From Costus lasius (Eukaryota; Streptophyta; Magnoliopsida; Zingiberales; Costaceae), in contig CM050454.1 of NCBI GenBank assembly GCA_027563935.2, forward strand, positions 542,501 to 606,500: DNA of 64,000 nucleotides. The letters run 5' to 3'. Both the position numbers and the translations under genes were made by a program. This document shows positions 21,801 to 32,364 of the stretch, piece by piece. Position 1 is the stretch's first letter, and each line of letters opens with the position of its first letter. A model generated the notes under the pieces. It was given only the letters and a program-made list of their open reading frames with translations, was not told the origin of the DNA and ran no database searches.

Positions 21801-24800
21801 AATGAAAGTATTAGGAAAGTTTTGAAGCTCCATAGCAAGTCTTATAGCCCCCCTCTTGATAGTGTCAAAAACTTTCTTAAGATCAATCTTGATAAGAATT
21901 ATGGGATTTTTGGTTTGAGAGTGATGAAGACTATGAACCAACTCTTGGACAATACGAATATTTTCATGAATAGATCTGTCCTTGACAAAGGCAGATTGTT
22001 CAGGACTAACAATATTAGGGAGATGCACTTTCAATCTGTTGGCTAAGGATTTAGCAATGATTTTGTAATTGACATTACAAAGTGCAATTGGTCTATAATC
22101 ATTGATGATTTGAGGGTTAGGTTTCTTAGGAATAAAGATGAGTTGGGTGCGAGCCCAAGAGTTCGGTATAGTGTAATGCTCATGAAAATGGGCTATAAGA
22201 AGCAAGAAATCTTTATTAACGATTTCCCAGTTGTGAATGTAGAACTCAGCCATAAAACCATCAGGTCCAGGGCTCTTCCCACGTTTAAGACTTTTGGCTA
22301 CCTCCCTGATTGCTTGATCTTGGAAAGGAGCACGCAAGTTGTTATGGGAGCAGTTCTCAAGCTTACACATGTATTTGGACAAAATAGCTTTTGTATGCTT
22401 AGAAATAACAGGCTCAGAGTTATCATCGGTCCATAGATTAAAATAAGATTTCCTAAAAGCCTCTCTTATGAGATGAGGATCAGTGACGATAGAAGTATCA
22501 GGGAGTCTAATATATCTAATTTGGTTGACTCTTTGTCTAATAGTGACCCATCTGTGGTAAAATTTGTTGTTAGCATCTCCTCTATTTATCCAATTACATT
22601 TAGCAAGAGTGTGCTATTTTATGTTGATGTGTCTAGCCAAGGCTTTAGCTTTATTAGTGAGGCAATTAAGATTCACCTCCTCCTCTCTAGTGAGCATCCG
22701 ACTAGCCTCGAGGAGATATAACTCATTTAATTTCATCTGAGTTTTCTCAAGAATTATTTTAGGTTTACTAAGGTTGCATTTGTTCCATCTTAAAAGTTTG
22801 GACTTGATAGCACTCAGTCTATTATGGAAAGTAGGATCCAAACCGTGATAATGAGACCACTCTTCCTTAATGATGTTTAGAGGTTCCTCATGATAGTTCC
22901 ATATCTCATGGTATCTAAAGGGTCTCGGCTTACGTTTGCCGAAGGAGGAAATGGTAATAAGAAGAGGGCTATGGTTAGAGCACCCCCTGGGGATGTGTCT
23001 AACCCTAGTTTCACCATATAATTTAATCCAGCTAGCGTTGGCAACAGCCTTGTCCAACCTGCTTAAGATTTTTCTATTCCCTTTTTGGTTGTTAGACCAA
23101 GTGAAGGGACTTCCCTCGTAGCCTAAGTCCAATAAACCATGAGTATTGAGAAAATTATTAAAGGTGATGATGGACTTATTGAGGGTAAAAGGCACACCTC
23201 CTCTTTTTTCAGAGCTATTAGAAATGCAGTTAAAATCCCCACAGGCTAACCAGGGGGTATCTACGAAATCAGTATTAATAAAATCCTCCCACATTCTATT
23301 TCTAACATTATTTTTGTGACTAGCATAGAATATGGTGAGGAGCCAAGGATCATACCTCTCGTGTTCGACAATAAGGCTAATGAATTGTTCTGTGCTGGCT
23401 ACCTCCGTCATATTAAGCATGTCAAGATTCCAGCCCACAAAAATACCACCAGATGCTCCTTTAGCGGAAGAGGCAGCAAATCTCCAATTCTTACCCAGCA
23501 TCCTTGCAAAGTCCCTCGTTTCTTGTTGATTGAGGTGAGTTTCTTGAAGTGCTATGAAGCTTAGATTATGATGTCTTCTCCAAATGGCTATCATATCTTT
23601 AGCCTGGTATCGTCCCACTCCCCTACAGTTCCATGAAAGATCGATCATTAAAACAAGGAGAAATTTACTTGTGTGGAGATAACCCATACTAGGCTTGCCG
23701 CAAGGTGTTCTGTACTCTAGCCCTTTTAGTTTTGAAGAGCGAAAGCTCAAGGAGGTTGAGGGTGAGGATACCACAATGGCTCTAAGATCTTCATAATCAT
23801 ATCTTCCCCCAATATTCCGCTAAAGCCTAGTACTGTTTCAGCAATGAGTTTATCTTTATCCAACAGGGTTAAGGCCGTAGAGGGTATCTCTTGCTTCCTC
23901 TCATTTCCTCTGCATTCTCCATGTCGCACTATTGCTAGTTGATTAGAGTTTTCTGGCTCCATCTCTTCATCAGATTCTTCCACATGTTTAACTTCTCTAT
24001 TATTTTCACTATTTTGGTTTCTCTTGGCCCAATCCGCCAGCATTTGATTATCTTCATGGTCCAAATCGGATGGCCGATCAGGCCTTTGATCCATGAAGTC
24101 TGTCTTTCCAAGGCAATGCTGGCTCTCTTCAGTGGTCACTTCCTCATCTGCCCCCTGTCCTAAATCCATCATTTCCGTCAGATCTGGATCAGAGACTGGA
24201 ATGACTTTACTCTACATTTATTGCCACTTATACTTCTCTTTTCTGAGACAGTGCTTTGGAACTTTCTTGTACCAATTTGTCCGTTACTCGTCTTGTGACC
24301 TGTTTGCTTCATATTTTGGATTATTGGATTCTTTTCCGCAGGTTGAACATCCGCTACAGGTTTACCTTCTTCGTTCCTGGATGCGGGTTCTAGACATGTG
24401 AGATCCGCATCCGAAAGCTCACTTTGGGGTCTCTGCCTTCCTCCTCTTCGTCTCTGGTTCACAACCTTGATCCAAGGATTGGTTTCCGGCTTGGCAAGAT
24501 CCGGCGTACGAATAGCAGCTTCCTCACCAACCTCCTTCCCGGCCTTATCTCCATTCTCTGTGTAAACTGCCTTTTCCATAATCTCATTTAGGCAATCTTG
24601 TATTTTGTGGCCTACACAGCCGCATCTCTCACAAAATGTTGGAAGGTTCTCATAAGCAAAGACCTGGAAGAATCCTCTCCCTTCTGGTCCAATCCAAACG
24701 CCCTCCCTCAGTGGTTGTTGCATGTCCACTTCGACACAAACACGTATATATTTCCCTCTGTTGGATGTTGATATTCTTTCATCATATCTCAGTGGCTTAC

Positions 24801-27800
24801 CAATTTTTGAAGCAATATCATTAAACAGATCTTCATCCCAGTATTCCAATGGTAATCCTGGCAATCTTACCCATATTGGTACAGTTTTAATCTTTGAAGC
24901 AAAGGTTGAAAGTCAGGCACCCACGGTTGGAGGTTCAGAAGTTCACCTAGGATCGACCAAGGGCCACCTGTAAGAATCGCAGTTGCCTCCTCCATCGAGG
25001 TGAATCTGAACAGGTAGTAACCATTCTCTAGGTCCACCACCGCGCTTAGTGAGCTTGGTCTCCAGATTCTCATTACCGCCGCTCTCACAATCTCTATGGG
25101 AGGGGTCTTTGTTAGGAACTTTCCTAGTAGGCAGGATTTCCACTTCTCTCTCGCCAAGTCTAGCCTTTCCTCCGAAAAGATGATTCGGTCAGGATACTTC
25201 GCAGCGATGTTATTCAAGATCTCTTCGGATTTCTGTGAGCCTTTAGAAGGACCTCCAATGTTATTTCGAAAGAGAGCATTCCAAGCCTTCTTCTTCGGCA
25301 TCGGTGCTTTCTTCTCCGGCATCGGTGCTTTGATTTGGTGTGTTTCCATATTTCTAGAACGAGTAGATGCAATTTCCTTAGGTGGATCAGGTGGTTTTAA
25401 CCTTGGCGGAGGTTTAGAGGGTTGCCGGTGGCCATCGTTGGGGTCTCTAGTGCTTCGGGAGTCAGAGCGGTTCGCCATCGTTGCCAATTTTTTTGTAGAC
25501 CGATTTTTAATACTGAAAGTTTATGTAACAAACAATACTAGTTTCTTTAACATGCACAAAAGTCTACAGGTAATGCAACTCTCAACATTCTCCCCCTTAA
25601 TGTGCTGCAGTTGAACTCCAAGTGCTACTCTCATCTTCTCAGGTAAAGATAGCTCATTTGACCTGCAAAATTTCAGCTTCACAACACCTTTAATTGCATC
25701 ACGAATGATGTGATGCTTGATTGAGATGTGCTTTGTACTGATACATAGGATTCTTTGCCATAGCTATTACTGATCTGCTGTCACAATATATCACGGTAGC
25801 TTCATCTTGTTTCTCTCCAATATCTTCAAGAATTCTCTTTAACCACATTGCTTGTTGAGTTACTGCAACATATTCAGATTCAACAGAAGACAATGCAACA
25901 GAATGTTGCTTCTTTGAAGACCAAGAAAACAATCCTGAACCAAGAGTAAAACCATAGCCTGAAGTGTACCTCATGTCATTAACACAAACAGCCCTGTTAC
26001 ACAAAATCTAATTTTGCTTAACAGCCACTTCCATATCTAATGTGATATCCTAAAGTGTTTCGAATATACTTCAAGGCCCTTTTAGCAGCTCCTTTGTGAA
26101 TGTGATGGATTCTTTGAGAATCATGATAATAAACTAGTAACAAACATGATATCGAGTCTTGTAACATCCATCTGGGCATATTTCTTTTGACAAATGAAGA
26201 CACCATCTCCATTTTGATAAACTTTTATGCCAAGAAAATGATGTAACATCCCCATATCATTCATTTCATATCACTTGGTCATTTCATTTTTAAACTTTTC
26301 AATCATTTTCTGGGCATTTTCAATAAACACCAAATCATCAACATAAAGAGCAACAATGAGAATGTTGAACTCACCTTTAGGCTCACTTTTGCTTCTTTGG
26401 AATTCTTGCCTCCTGAGATACTTGGTCAATTTAGCTACACTAAGCTCTTGGGGCCAAAGCCTTTGTCAATCGATACACCTTATCTTCATGCCCTTTAATC
26501 ACACCCTTCAACCACAAAACCTTTGGGTTGTTCTTCATGCACTTCCTCTATTAATTCACCATTTAAGAATGCTGATTTAAAATCAAGTTGGTATAAAAAC
26601 CAACCTTTATGGGCTACCAAGGCAATGAGTGCTCTAACCATATTCAATTGGAGCAAGTCTCATCAAAATCTATGTCGGGTTGTTGTGAATACCCCTTTGT
26701 TATCAACCTTGCTTTGTTTTGATGGATTGATCCAATAGGTTGAGCTTCACTTTATAAATCCATTTGACTTTAATAACTTCTCTATCTTTAGGTATCTCCA
26801 CAAGCTCCTATGTCTCATTTTTCTCTATAATAACAATCTCCTCTTGCATAGCTTTCTTCCAAACTTCTTTCTTCATTGCTTCTTCAAAATCTTTTGGTTC
26901 TACAACACAATAATTGCAGCTTGCACTAACATCACTTAAAACTTTTGTACCTTTTAGGAGCTTCTTCATTACTTTCATCATCATCATGGGCTGATATCTT
27001 CTCTAAATTAGTAATAGAAGAAGAATTAACATCAACTATGTTCTCATAATATCAATTAGTATTTTCATCAAATATCAATAATTATCTTGGTGGATTCCAA
27101 ATTGAATAATCTGTAGCCTTTTGATATGGAGCTATCGCCAATAAATGAATATTTCTGATCTCACCAAGCTTGTGCCTTTTCTCATTTATAATTTGAACAT
27201 AAGCCATACACCCAATTACTCTCAAGTGATTCACTAGTGGTTTTCTTCCACTCCAAACTTCAAATGGTGTCATATACCATACAACCTTTGTTGGATATCT
27301 GTGCATTAAATATGCTGTAGTTACAGCCCAAAAAATCTTTGGCAAGAAAAACTCTTTGGCAACTTCTTATCAAGTAACGATTTGGTTCTTTCTTTCATAA
27401 ACTCCATGTTGGTGTGAATATACCCAACCGGAAGCTGCCTTTCCACACCTTCATCTTTACAAAATGTCTTTCCACACCTTCATCTTTACAAAATCTTTAA
27501 AATTCTCTGAGCTTTTTTTCTTTATCACTTCTCAATATTTTGATGTTGTATCTATTTTGATTTTCAACAAGGCATTTGAGCTTTTTGAAAATTGAGAACA
27601 CTTTTGATTTGTCTCATGAAATAAACCCATATGATTCTTGTATAATCATCAATAAACAAAATGAAATACTTGTTTCCTAAATGAGAAATAGTGGACAAAG
27701 GCATGCAAACATCATACACCAACTCCAACTTCTCCTTTGCTCTCCATGCAACTCCCTTGGGGAAGGATTGTATGTAATGTTTCCCGAGAGCACATACCTG

Positions 27801-29674
27801 CTTCATTCTTGTCATGAATATAAGGAAGCCCTTGTACCATTCTGTTTCGATAAATTAATTTGAGTCCTCCAAAGTTGATGAAGTAATTTGAGTCCTCCAA
27901 AATTTAAGTGACAGCTAAGTCTTTTGTGCTGAGGCCAAGAAACATCTTCTTCACTCACCTTCATTGCTTTATGATACTTGAATTCAAGTGACGACCTTTG
28001 CCCATAAGATTTCAAGGAACTAATCAGCCCTTGCACACCCAAAGTTAACATATCTTTAGTTTCTTCAATAGCAATGATGGAATCAAACTTTTCAGGAACA
28101 TTAATCAAAATCTTTTCTACAATTCTCTTATCACAAAATTCTTCACTATAGTTTTTCATCTCATTCATTACCAGTGAAAAACTCATCAATTTCTCATTTT
28201 CTTTCATTTTTAGATTCTCAAAATCCCTTTTCAAAGATTGAAGTTTAGCCCTTACCCTTTATATCTCCTCGATACTCTTTTGGAAGTGCCTCCTTTGCTT
28301 TTGTTGCTCTCATTATTGAGGGAAAGATCACAACAAAAAAAATCCCCTTTTGAATCATCCAAAGAACAGCTACATCAATAGTTTTCTTTTCTTTCAACGC
28401 TCTCACTTAAGCTATTTTTATATTAATATCAACATCAAGCTTTTATACCCTGTTTCAATCATATATAACACTTGAAGTGATCGAAATAAGGTCTTTATCT
28501 TCACACTCTAAAAATCATACTTTTCTCCTTGGAAGAGAGGACCTTTGCTTATGATGTTGTTACTTGCCATCTTGTGCTCTTCTCTTCACTTTCTTACTTC
28601 ACTTTGATGCTCTCTGAACTTGGTGGTAGAGGTGCTGGATTTTTTCTGCAGCAGAATACACAATTCTTCACATAATGTTCTCAGGTTTCTCTTTTTTCAC
28701 ACTACTTTTTCAGTTCAGCAACGGGCACACATTTCTTAAGCAGCAGAAAGCACTGTACTTGGCTTCTCTGGGAAGCCACATGAAACTTAACCCAAGTAAA
28801 TAAACTAATACTAGTTTAACATACTAGCACAAAAGTCTACAACAAATGAGTAAACAAATCTTTTGTGAACAAACTATTGAAGGTAATCTTTTGTAGACGA
28901 TATATGCAGGTCCATTATGATATCTTTTTAATTGAATGAAATTTGAGAAATAAAAGACGTGGCAACTTTAGAAGAGGAAAATTATTGTTTTAGCTTTTTC
29001 ATGGTGATCTTTTGGTGTAAATTTAGTAACGTGAAATCAACATTAAATACCACAGGAAGAAAGGCACAGCATGACGGCTAACGTGCTGCAACTCTTCGGA
29101 GTTTTGAACTTGATTAACTACGTTCTAAACTAGTTGTTTTTTGCAGCTCACGATCAACATGAAGCTGAAGTTGAAACAAAATTTACCCCATTTACTGGTC
29201 ACGGAAGAAGGCTGGATGGAAAGCCTGCGAAGGAGAACACTCCCAATGTTGGGTCCTCCGGGAATGCTAACAAGTCGGCAATGATCACAAAGCAAGTACC
29301 AGCCTCCACTTCAGAGGGCAGCAGTTCCCGTCAAGCCAAGGGGAAGCTTGTTTTTGGTTCAAATGCAAACCGTACTCCAAAAGAAACAGAAAAGGTGCTT
29401 GTTGATATTGTTATCAAAACTTATTTGATTTTGCTTGTCGAATTTGGTACCTTCTGGAGCATCGCACTATCCATGTTAAGTGAGATGCTACAATATAATA
29501 TTATTCGCGAGGAGTTTTATTATTTTTCATGGAGGTAATGAAATATTTGGCTTGACCTATATATTTCTTTTGTTTCTTCTGTAGGTTGCATCCAAAGAAG
29601 CAAAAGAACCCGCAAAGAATGAAGAACCGAAGTTTCAGGCGTTCACGGGGAAGAAATATTCTTTGAAGGGTTAA
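12829..29674 (+). CDS. UFD1: UFD1, ubiquitin fusion degradation protein 1 (Cdc48/p97 adaptor)
   Basis: UFD1 pairs with NPL4 to form the adaptor that brings ubiquitylated proteins to the CDC48/p97 ATPase for extraction and proteasomal degradation in cytosol and nucleus. Coding exons: 12829-12831, 14621-14698, 16968-16992, 17092-17124, 17269-17390, 17474-17604, 17767-17990, 29147-29394, 29585-29674 (317 aa, normal for plant UFD1). All junctions are GT/AG and in phase. Residues about 10-190 form the conserved N-terminal double-psi-barrel domain, with [50 protein letters not shown] and [20 protein letters not shown]. The C-terminal tail carries [13 protein letters not shown] and a final [10 protein letters not shown], the motifs linked to CDC48/NPL4 binding. 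The start codon stands alone before its first intron. Intron 7 (17991-29146) holds a nested pair of retrotransposons, both antisense to the gene. Identification is certain at family level. Confidence 0.97.
12832..14620 (+). other. UFD1 intron 1
   Basis: AT-rich intron with an imperfect direct repeat: about 90 bp at 13363-13450 recurs at about 13770-13862, with shared blocks TTTAAGTTTTAC and AG.GGCCCAGGT. No coding signal. Confidence 0.7.
15341..15545. repeat. 108-bp tandem duplication in UFD1 intron 2
   Basis: The segment starting TTCTTTATTTAATTGTTGA at 15341 is repeated at 15449 with about 90% identity through the shared AAACATGT end. It lies inside intron 2 (14699-16967), which otherwise shows no coding signal. 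Confidence 0.85.
16520..16674. mobile_element. Short inverted-repeat element (MITE-like) in UFD1 intron 2
   Basis: A 155-bp segment starts CAAGGTTT and ends in its exact complement AAACCTTG, with weaker similarity extending inwards (AAAATTGGTCC versus CAATTTTTGTA). No clear target duplication is visible. The edge motif recurs in introns of the neighbouring genes (about 34296 and about 54360-54720). Confidence 0.5.
17991..19310. other. UFD1 intron 7, part before the copia insertion
   Basis: AT-rich intronic sequence without recognisable coding or repeat structure. Confidence 0.6.
19311..19497 (-). repeat. Outer part of the copia 3' LTR
   Basis: The segment from TGTGGTAGAGGTGCT to AATACTAGTTTC matches the first ~190 bp of the other LTR at 28624-28841, including TTTTTCTGCAG, ACTTTTTCAGT and GTAAATAAACTAATACTAG. 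The LTR continues at 25534-25587 beyond the LINE. Confidence 0.85.
19486..19497. repeat. LINE target-site duplication, left copy
   Basis: AATACTAGTTTC here is repeated exactly at 25534-25545. The uninterrupted sister LTR has a single AATACTAGTTT at the equivalent place (about 28807), confirming that the LINE integrated there. Confidence 0.9.
19590..23648 (-). pseudogene. LINE ORF2 pseudogene: endonuclease, reverse transcriptase, RNase H
   Basis: Starts at 23648 with the AP-endonuclease domain ([23 protein letters not shown]; the usual SDH near the end reads SNH). The RT follows: [44 protein letters not shown] and an intact YADD. Then come a zf-RVT region ([27 protein letters not shown]) and a C-terminal RNase H ([48 protein letters not shown]). 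In RNase H the first catalytic Asp is Asn (NTNGAW) and the last conserved Asp is also Asn. Breaks include a stop at 22614, a frameshift near 21660, a stop at about 20930, a frameshift near 20340 and a stop near 20000. Total length is about 4.05 kb, normal for this family. Confidence 0.93.
23747..25487 (-). pseudogene. LINE ORF1 pseudogene (DUF4283 gag-like, CCHC zinc knuckle)
   Basis: Starts with MATMANRSD and a Pro/Lys-rich leader, then the DUF4283 RNA-binding domain of plant LINE/gag proteins ([57 protein letters not shown]). It continues with the zinc-knuckle segment [14 protein letters not shown] and a charged, low-complexity tail. Frameshifts near 24895 and 24195 break it into three frames. 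It ends about 100 bp before ORF2, the usual ORF1-ORF2 layout. Confidence 0.9.
25588..25600 (-). other. Polypurine tract of the copia element
   Basis: The minus strand reads TTAAGGGGGAGAA directly before the LTR start TGTTGAGAG. This is the typical copia PPT-LTR junction and it fixes the inner edge of the 3' LTR. Confidence 0.8.
25699..26950 (-). pseudogene. Copia RT and RNase H remnant
   Basis: The RNase H end is clear at 26004-25699: [58 protein letters not shown]. Upstream (26212 to 26018) is the connection segment [20 protein letters not shown]. Between about 26220 and 26950 only broken stretches of RT can be made out. Stops and frameshifts are frequent. Confidence 0.82.
27082..27815 (-). 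pseudogene. Copia integrase remnant
   Basis: Two blocks are legible. At 27815-27564, after a GKH-type zinc-binding region, comes the integrase core start, with D in [18 protein letters not shown]. At 27345-27082 comes the C-terminal part [37 protein letters not shown]. The middle is deleted or frameshifted. A 28-bp tandem duplication (CTTTCCACACCTTCATCTTT at about 27438 and 27466) lies between the blocks. Confidence 0.82.
27812..28234 (-). pseudogene. Copia gag (UBN2-type) fragment
   Basis: The minus-strand frame shows the copia gag pattern: [20 protein letters not shown], then [26 protein letters not shown] and [11 protein letters not shown]. The zinc knuckle is lost. A small tandem duplication (TTTGAGTCCTCCAAA twice, about 27860-27900) marks a later break, after which the frame runs into pre-integrase sequence. 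Confidence 0.8.
28624..28841 (-). repeat. Copia 5' LTR
   Basis: About 218 bp with the same blocks as the LINE-split LTR at 19311-19497 plus 25534-25587. The outer ~19 bp present in the other LTR (GGTAATGCAACTCTCAACA) are missing here, so this end is eroded and no clean copia target duplication can be assigned. Confidence 0.8.
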
Positions 29675-31140
29675 TCTAGCAACTGCTTGGCGTAATTTCT
29701 TTGTATTAAACTTTTATGCACTTGATAAAATATATCGCTGTAAAGCTTCATAATTTATGTTTTTACTTCCATATGCTATATTAATGATGCTATGCCTATG
29801 CTGTTTAATGGATTACTTGAATTCTTGATTTTATTAGTTGTAATTTCACAGCTTTCTGCCGAAACAGCTCATTTCTTTACCTGTATCACCAACTAATTTC
29901 CGCTCCTTCTAGCCACGCAATTTTTACGACTCTTCTCTCTAAAATGAATTCACGTGGTTTCCCACTGCCAATAACTTCTGTGAAAGAAAGTTTTGTTCCT
30001 GAAAGTTAAAAGAACATTTCAGATTGTTAAAGCTCTCTCGAGGTGTTACAATGTTAGCATAAACGCGATTTGTTTTCTGACCGATTGTTCTTTAAGAATC
30101 TTTATGCTAGCCTTCTGAATTTTAAACTTATTTTTTCCCCAAAATCCACTTTGTTTTCTATGAAATATCATATTGAATATGGATTATGAGCTCGGGTATA
30201 ATTTGTTCCTAAATTCATCCAGATGTATGAGCATAACATGGTGATTCTATGCAGGTTAAGTAGAGAAAAAATTCTGGCAGCAGCGCTCAGGACAAGTTAT
30301 GATGTCTTTCTTGGGTGTACTTTTGCTTTAGTTCGTTCTTTGGCTCTGAGATTGTTGTCGCTTCAATTTCATTTACTGTCATTGAAGAAAATCAATTTAT
30401 TTACTCCCCCTTCATCATATTTATGGCCTTCGTGCGCTTTATTTACGTCCATGTGTGGAGTCGGATACGGGTGGGTTGGGTGCGGTTACACGATCCATTT
30501 TCTGGTTTATAAAATTGAATAAAAGTTTTGTGATGTCTGATCTAGGGCAGTAAAAACAACCCCGCTGTAGTAAAACATCATATAAAAGCCGGAAAATATT
30601 TTTTTATGACATTTATATGCCTTAGTGCAGATCATCTCTCGTTCCAGTGGTCCGAATAAAGATTTATATACTTATTGAAATTCTTCTTGCCACAGAGTTC
30701 TTAGAAATTGAAACCAAAAATTTTACCTTGGATCGCTTCGTTCAACAGGAAGTTAATAAACGATAAAAGCACATAGAAAAGTTTCTCTCGTACCCTTTTC
30801 TCCAGCAAACTCTGTTTCTCATAAAAAAAAAGAATACAAGAAAAGGGAGGGAAGTTGTCCTTCTCAGTCATATTATTGTCATGTCCATTTCGAACTGCTA
30901 ACTTAATTTTGTAGTTTGATTTTTTTACTCTTGCATTGAAAAGAATTTATTTTTTAAAAAAATCTTCGAAGTTATTTTATACATGGTATGCATCGGACAC
31001 TAGGAAACATCTAAGTATCTTATGCACACCTCAGGTGTAAGAAAATTAGGTCGATTTTTATCCATTGCATTGTGATAAAATCCCAAAACAATACTATAGT
31101 CATTTGATAAAAAAAAGACATTTTTTGTTTTTCAAGAGAG
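29675..31140. other. UFD1 3' UTR and intergenic DNA
   Basis: The 3' UTR of UFD1 starts here. An ORF at 30223-30522 has no recognisable motif. Nothing else is supported. Confidence 0.55.
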
Positions 31141-31164
31141 CAATGAGTCAATGACATTAACAGT

Positions 31165-31785
31165 TTGTTTCGTTGGAAGAGCGTAAAAATGAAGGGGACA
31201 GATTTATAATCCCTAAGGAACGGATGAACAATCTACAGAGAATGGATCACGTGAGAGTCACATGTCCTTGAGTGGAAACAAACGCGGACACCCCACATGG
31301 ATGGGCCCGGAGAGGGAGGGACACAAGGATTGCGTGCGGCGGTGCAAGAAACGACACCGCCACCATGGCTCTTTCGCCGCCACGGCTCTTCACGCCTCTA
31401 TCCTCTCAAATCTGGAGGGTGAGGATGGCGAGCGGCTAGGAGAGGGAGAGGAGGGAGCAGATGGAGGGCTGGGAGAGGGAGGGCGAGCAGCTAGGAGAGG
31501 TAGGGCGAGCAACTAGGAGAGGGCGACGAGGAAGGCCGAGCTGCTGAAGCGGTTGAGAGAGGGAGGGCGAGTGGATGGGAGAGGGCGATGAGGGAGGGCA
31601 AGCAGCTATGAGAGGGCAAGCGGCTAGAGTGGCGACGAGGGCGAGTGTCGAAAGCGGCTGAAATTTTGTCCTTCAATTTTTCCCTTCGATTTGAGCGGAC
31701 GACCAAAGGAAGGATAAATTAGCTTTTTGCTCCATCCAATTTTTTGCCCCTCTATTTTCCCTTTCATGAAAACAATGGTTAAAAT
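31165..31785. mobile_element. Possible non-autonomous DNA transposon between UFD1 and the reductase
   Basis: The left edge (TTTGTTTCGTTGGAAGAGCG) and the complement of the right edge (ATTGTTTTCATGAAAGGG) are similar, suggesting degenerate terminal inverted repeats. The interior is purine-rich. Outside it, an approximately 80-bp segment with GACATTTTTTGTTT occurs on both sides (31080-31160 and 31865-31945) as a direct repeat. No clear target duplication, so the call is tentative. Confidence 0.35.
31427..31650. repeat. GA-rich minisatellite
   Basis: Irregular tandem units around GAGAGGG.GGGCGAGCAGCTAG repeat about eight to ten times. They lie inside the putative DNA element at 31165-31785. Confidence 0.7.
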
Positions 31786-32364
31786 GCTAATCCTGTCAAT
31801 CCTTCCATCTACCCTTTCAAGGAAATACTATGTAAAGATTTGATCAAAAGCCCTTTTATGAAGCCTGAGTCAAAACCATTAGATAAAAAACAAAAGACAT
31901 TTTTTGTTTCTGAAGAAGCTTTATGAGTCATAAAGCACCCGATCAAATCCCGCAAACTCGAGACTTCATACTCGTATAGCTCAATCTCGATATAAAGAAT
32001 TAAAACTCGTAGACAAGATTGATCCAATATGAGAAGTGCCTACAAGAATATGAGTGACTTTTACCTCACGTCATTCAATCAAAACACAAAAGAATAAAAT
32101 TCCATCTCATATTTAAGAAATCTACCCCTTTGTTATTTTGGTTGAGCTACATGGGGTAAAAGAAACCTGATCGAATAGCTCTAAAAGCACAAGAGGGCCG
32201 AACAATCTAGAAAAGAAATTAAAATCTATAGTCTATAAGAAAGACAACAAATCAATTCACTAAACATAAGTGGCTTATCACAGTTCGAAGAGGTGGAACC
32301 ACATAGGGGTCTCCCACCTTATTCAAAGTAAAAGTTGTTTTCACTCTCGCTAGCAGTCAAATCC

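Larger units (their letters stand above)
19498..25533 (-). mobile_element. 6.0-kb L1-type LINE with RNase H, inserted in the copia LTR
   Basis: A plant L1-clade non-LTR retrotransposon on the minus strand. Its A-rich 3' tail lies at about 19507 to 19499, and the whole is flanked by a 12-bp target duplication. The 5' end at 25533 lies about 45 bp before the ORF1 start, so the copy is full or nearly full length. Order: ORF1 (DUF4283 plus zinc knuckle), ORF2 (endonuclease, reverse transcriptase, zf-RVT, RNase H). Both ORFs carry several stops and frameshifts, so it is not autonomous now. Confidence 0.93.
19311..28841 (-). mobile_element. Degenerate Ty1/copia element in UFD1 intron 7, interrupted by a LINE
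   Basis: On the minus strand the order is: LTR (28841 to 28624), gag (about 28234), integrase (27815 to 27082), RT/RNase H remains (26950 to 25699), polypurine tract (25600 to 25588), LTR (25587 to 19311, split by the LINE). Gag-integrase-RT-RNase H is the Ty1/copia order. Without the LINE the element would be only about 3.5 kb, so much of pol is deleted, and all domains are broken by stops and frameshifts. It lies antisense to UFD1, with its 5' LTR about 300 bp from the exon 8 acceptor. Confidence 0.85.

Noticed and set aside
30223..30522. 99-codon ORF downstream of UFD1
   Set aside because: Low similarity to anything, hydrophobic by composition, no splice context. Probably chance.
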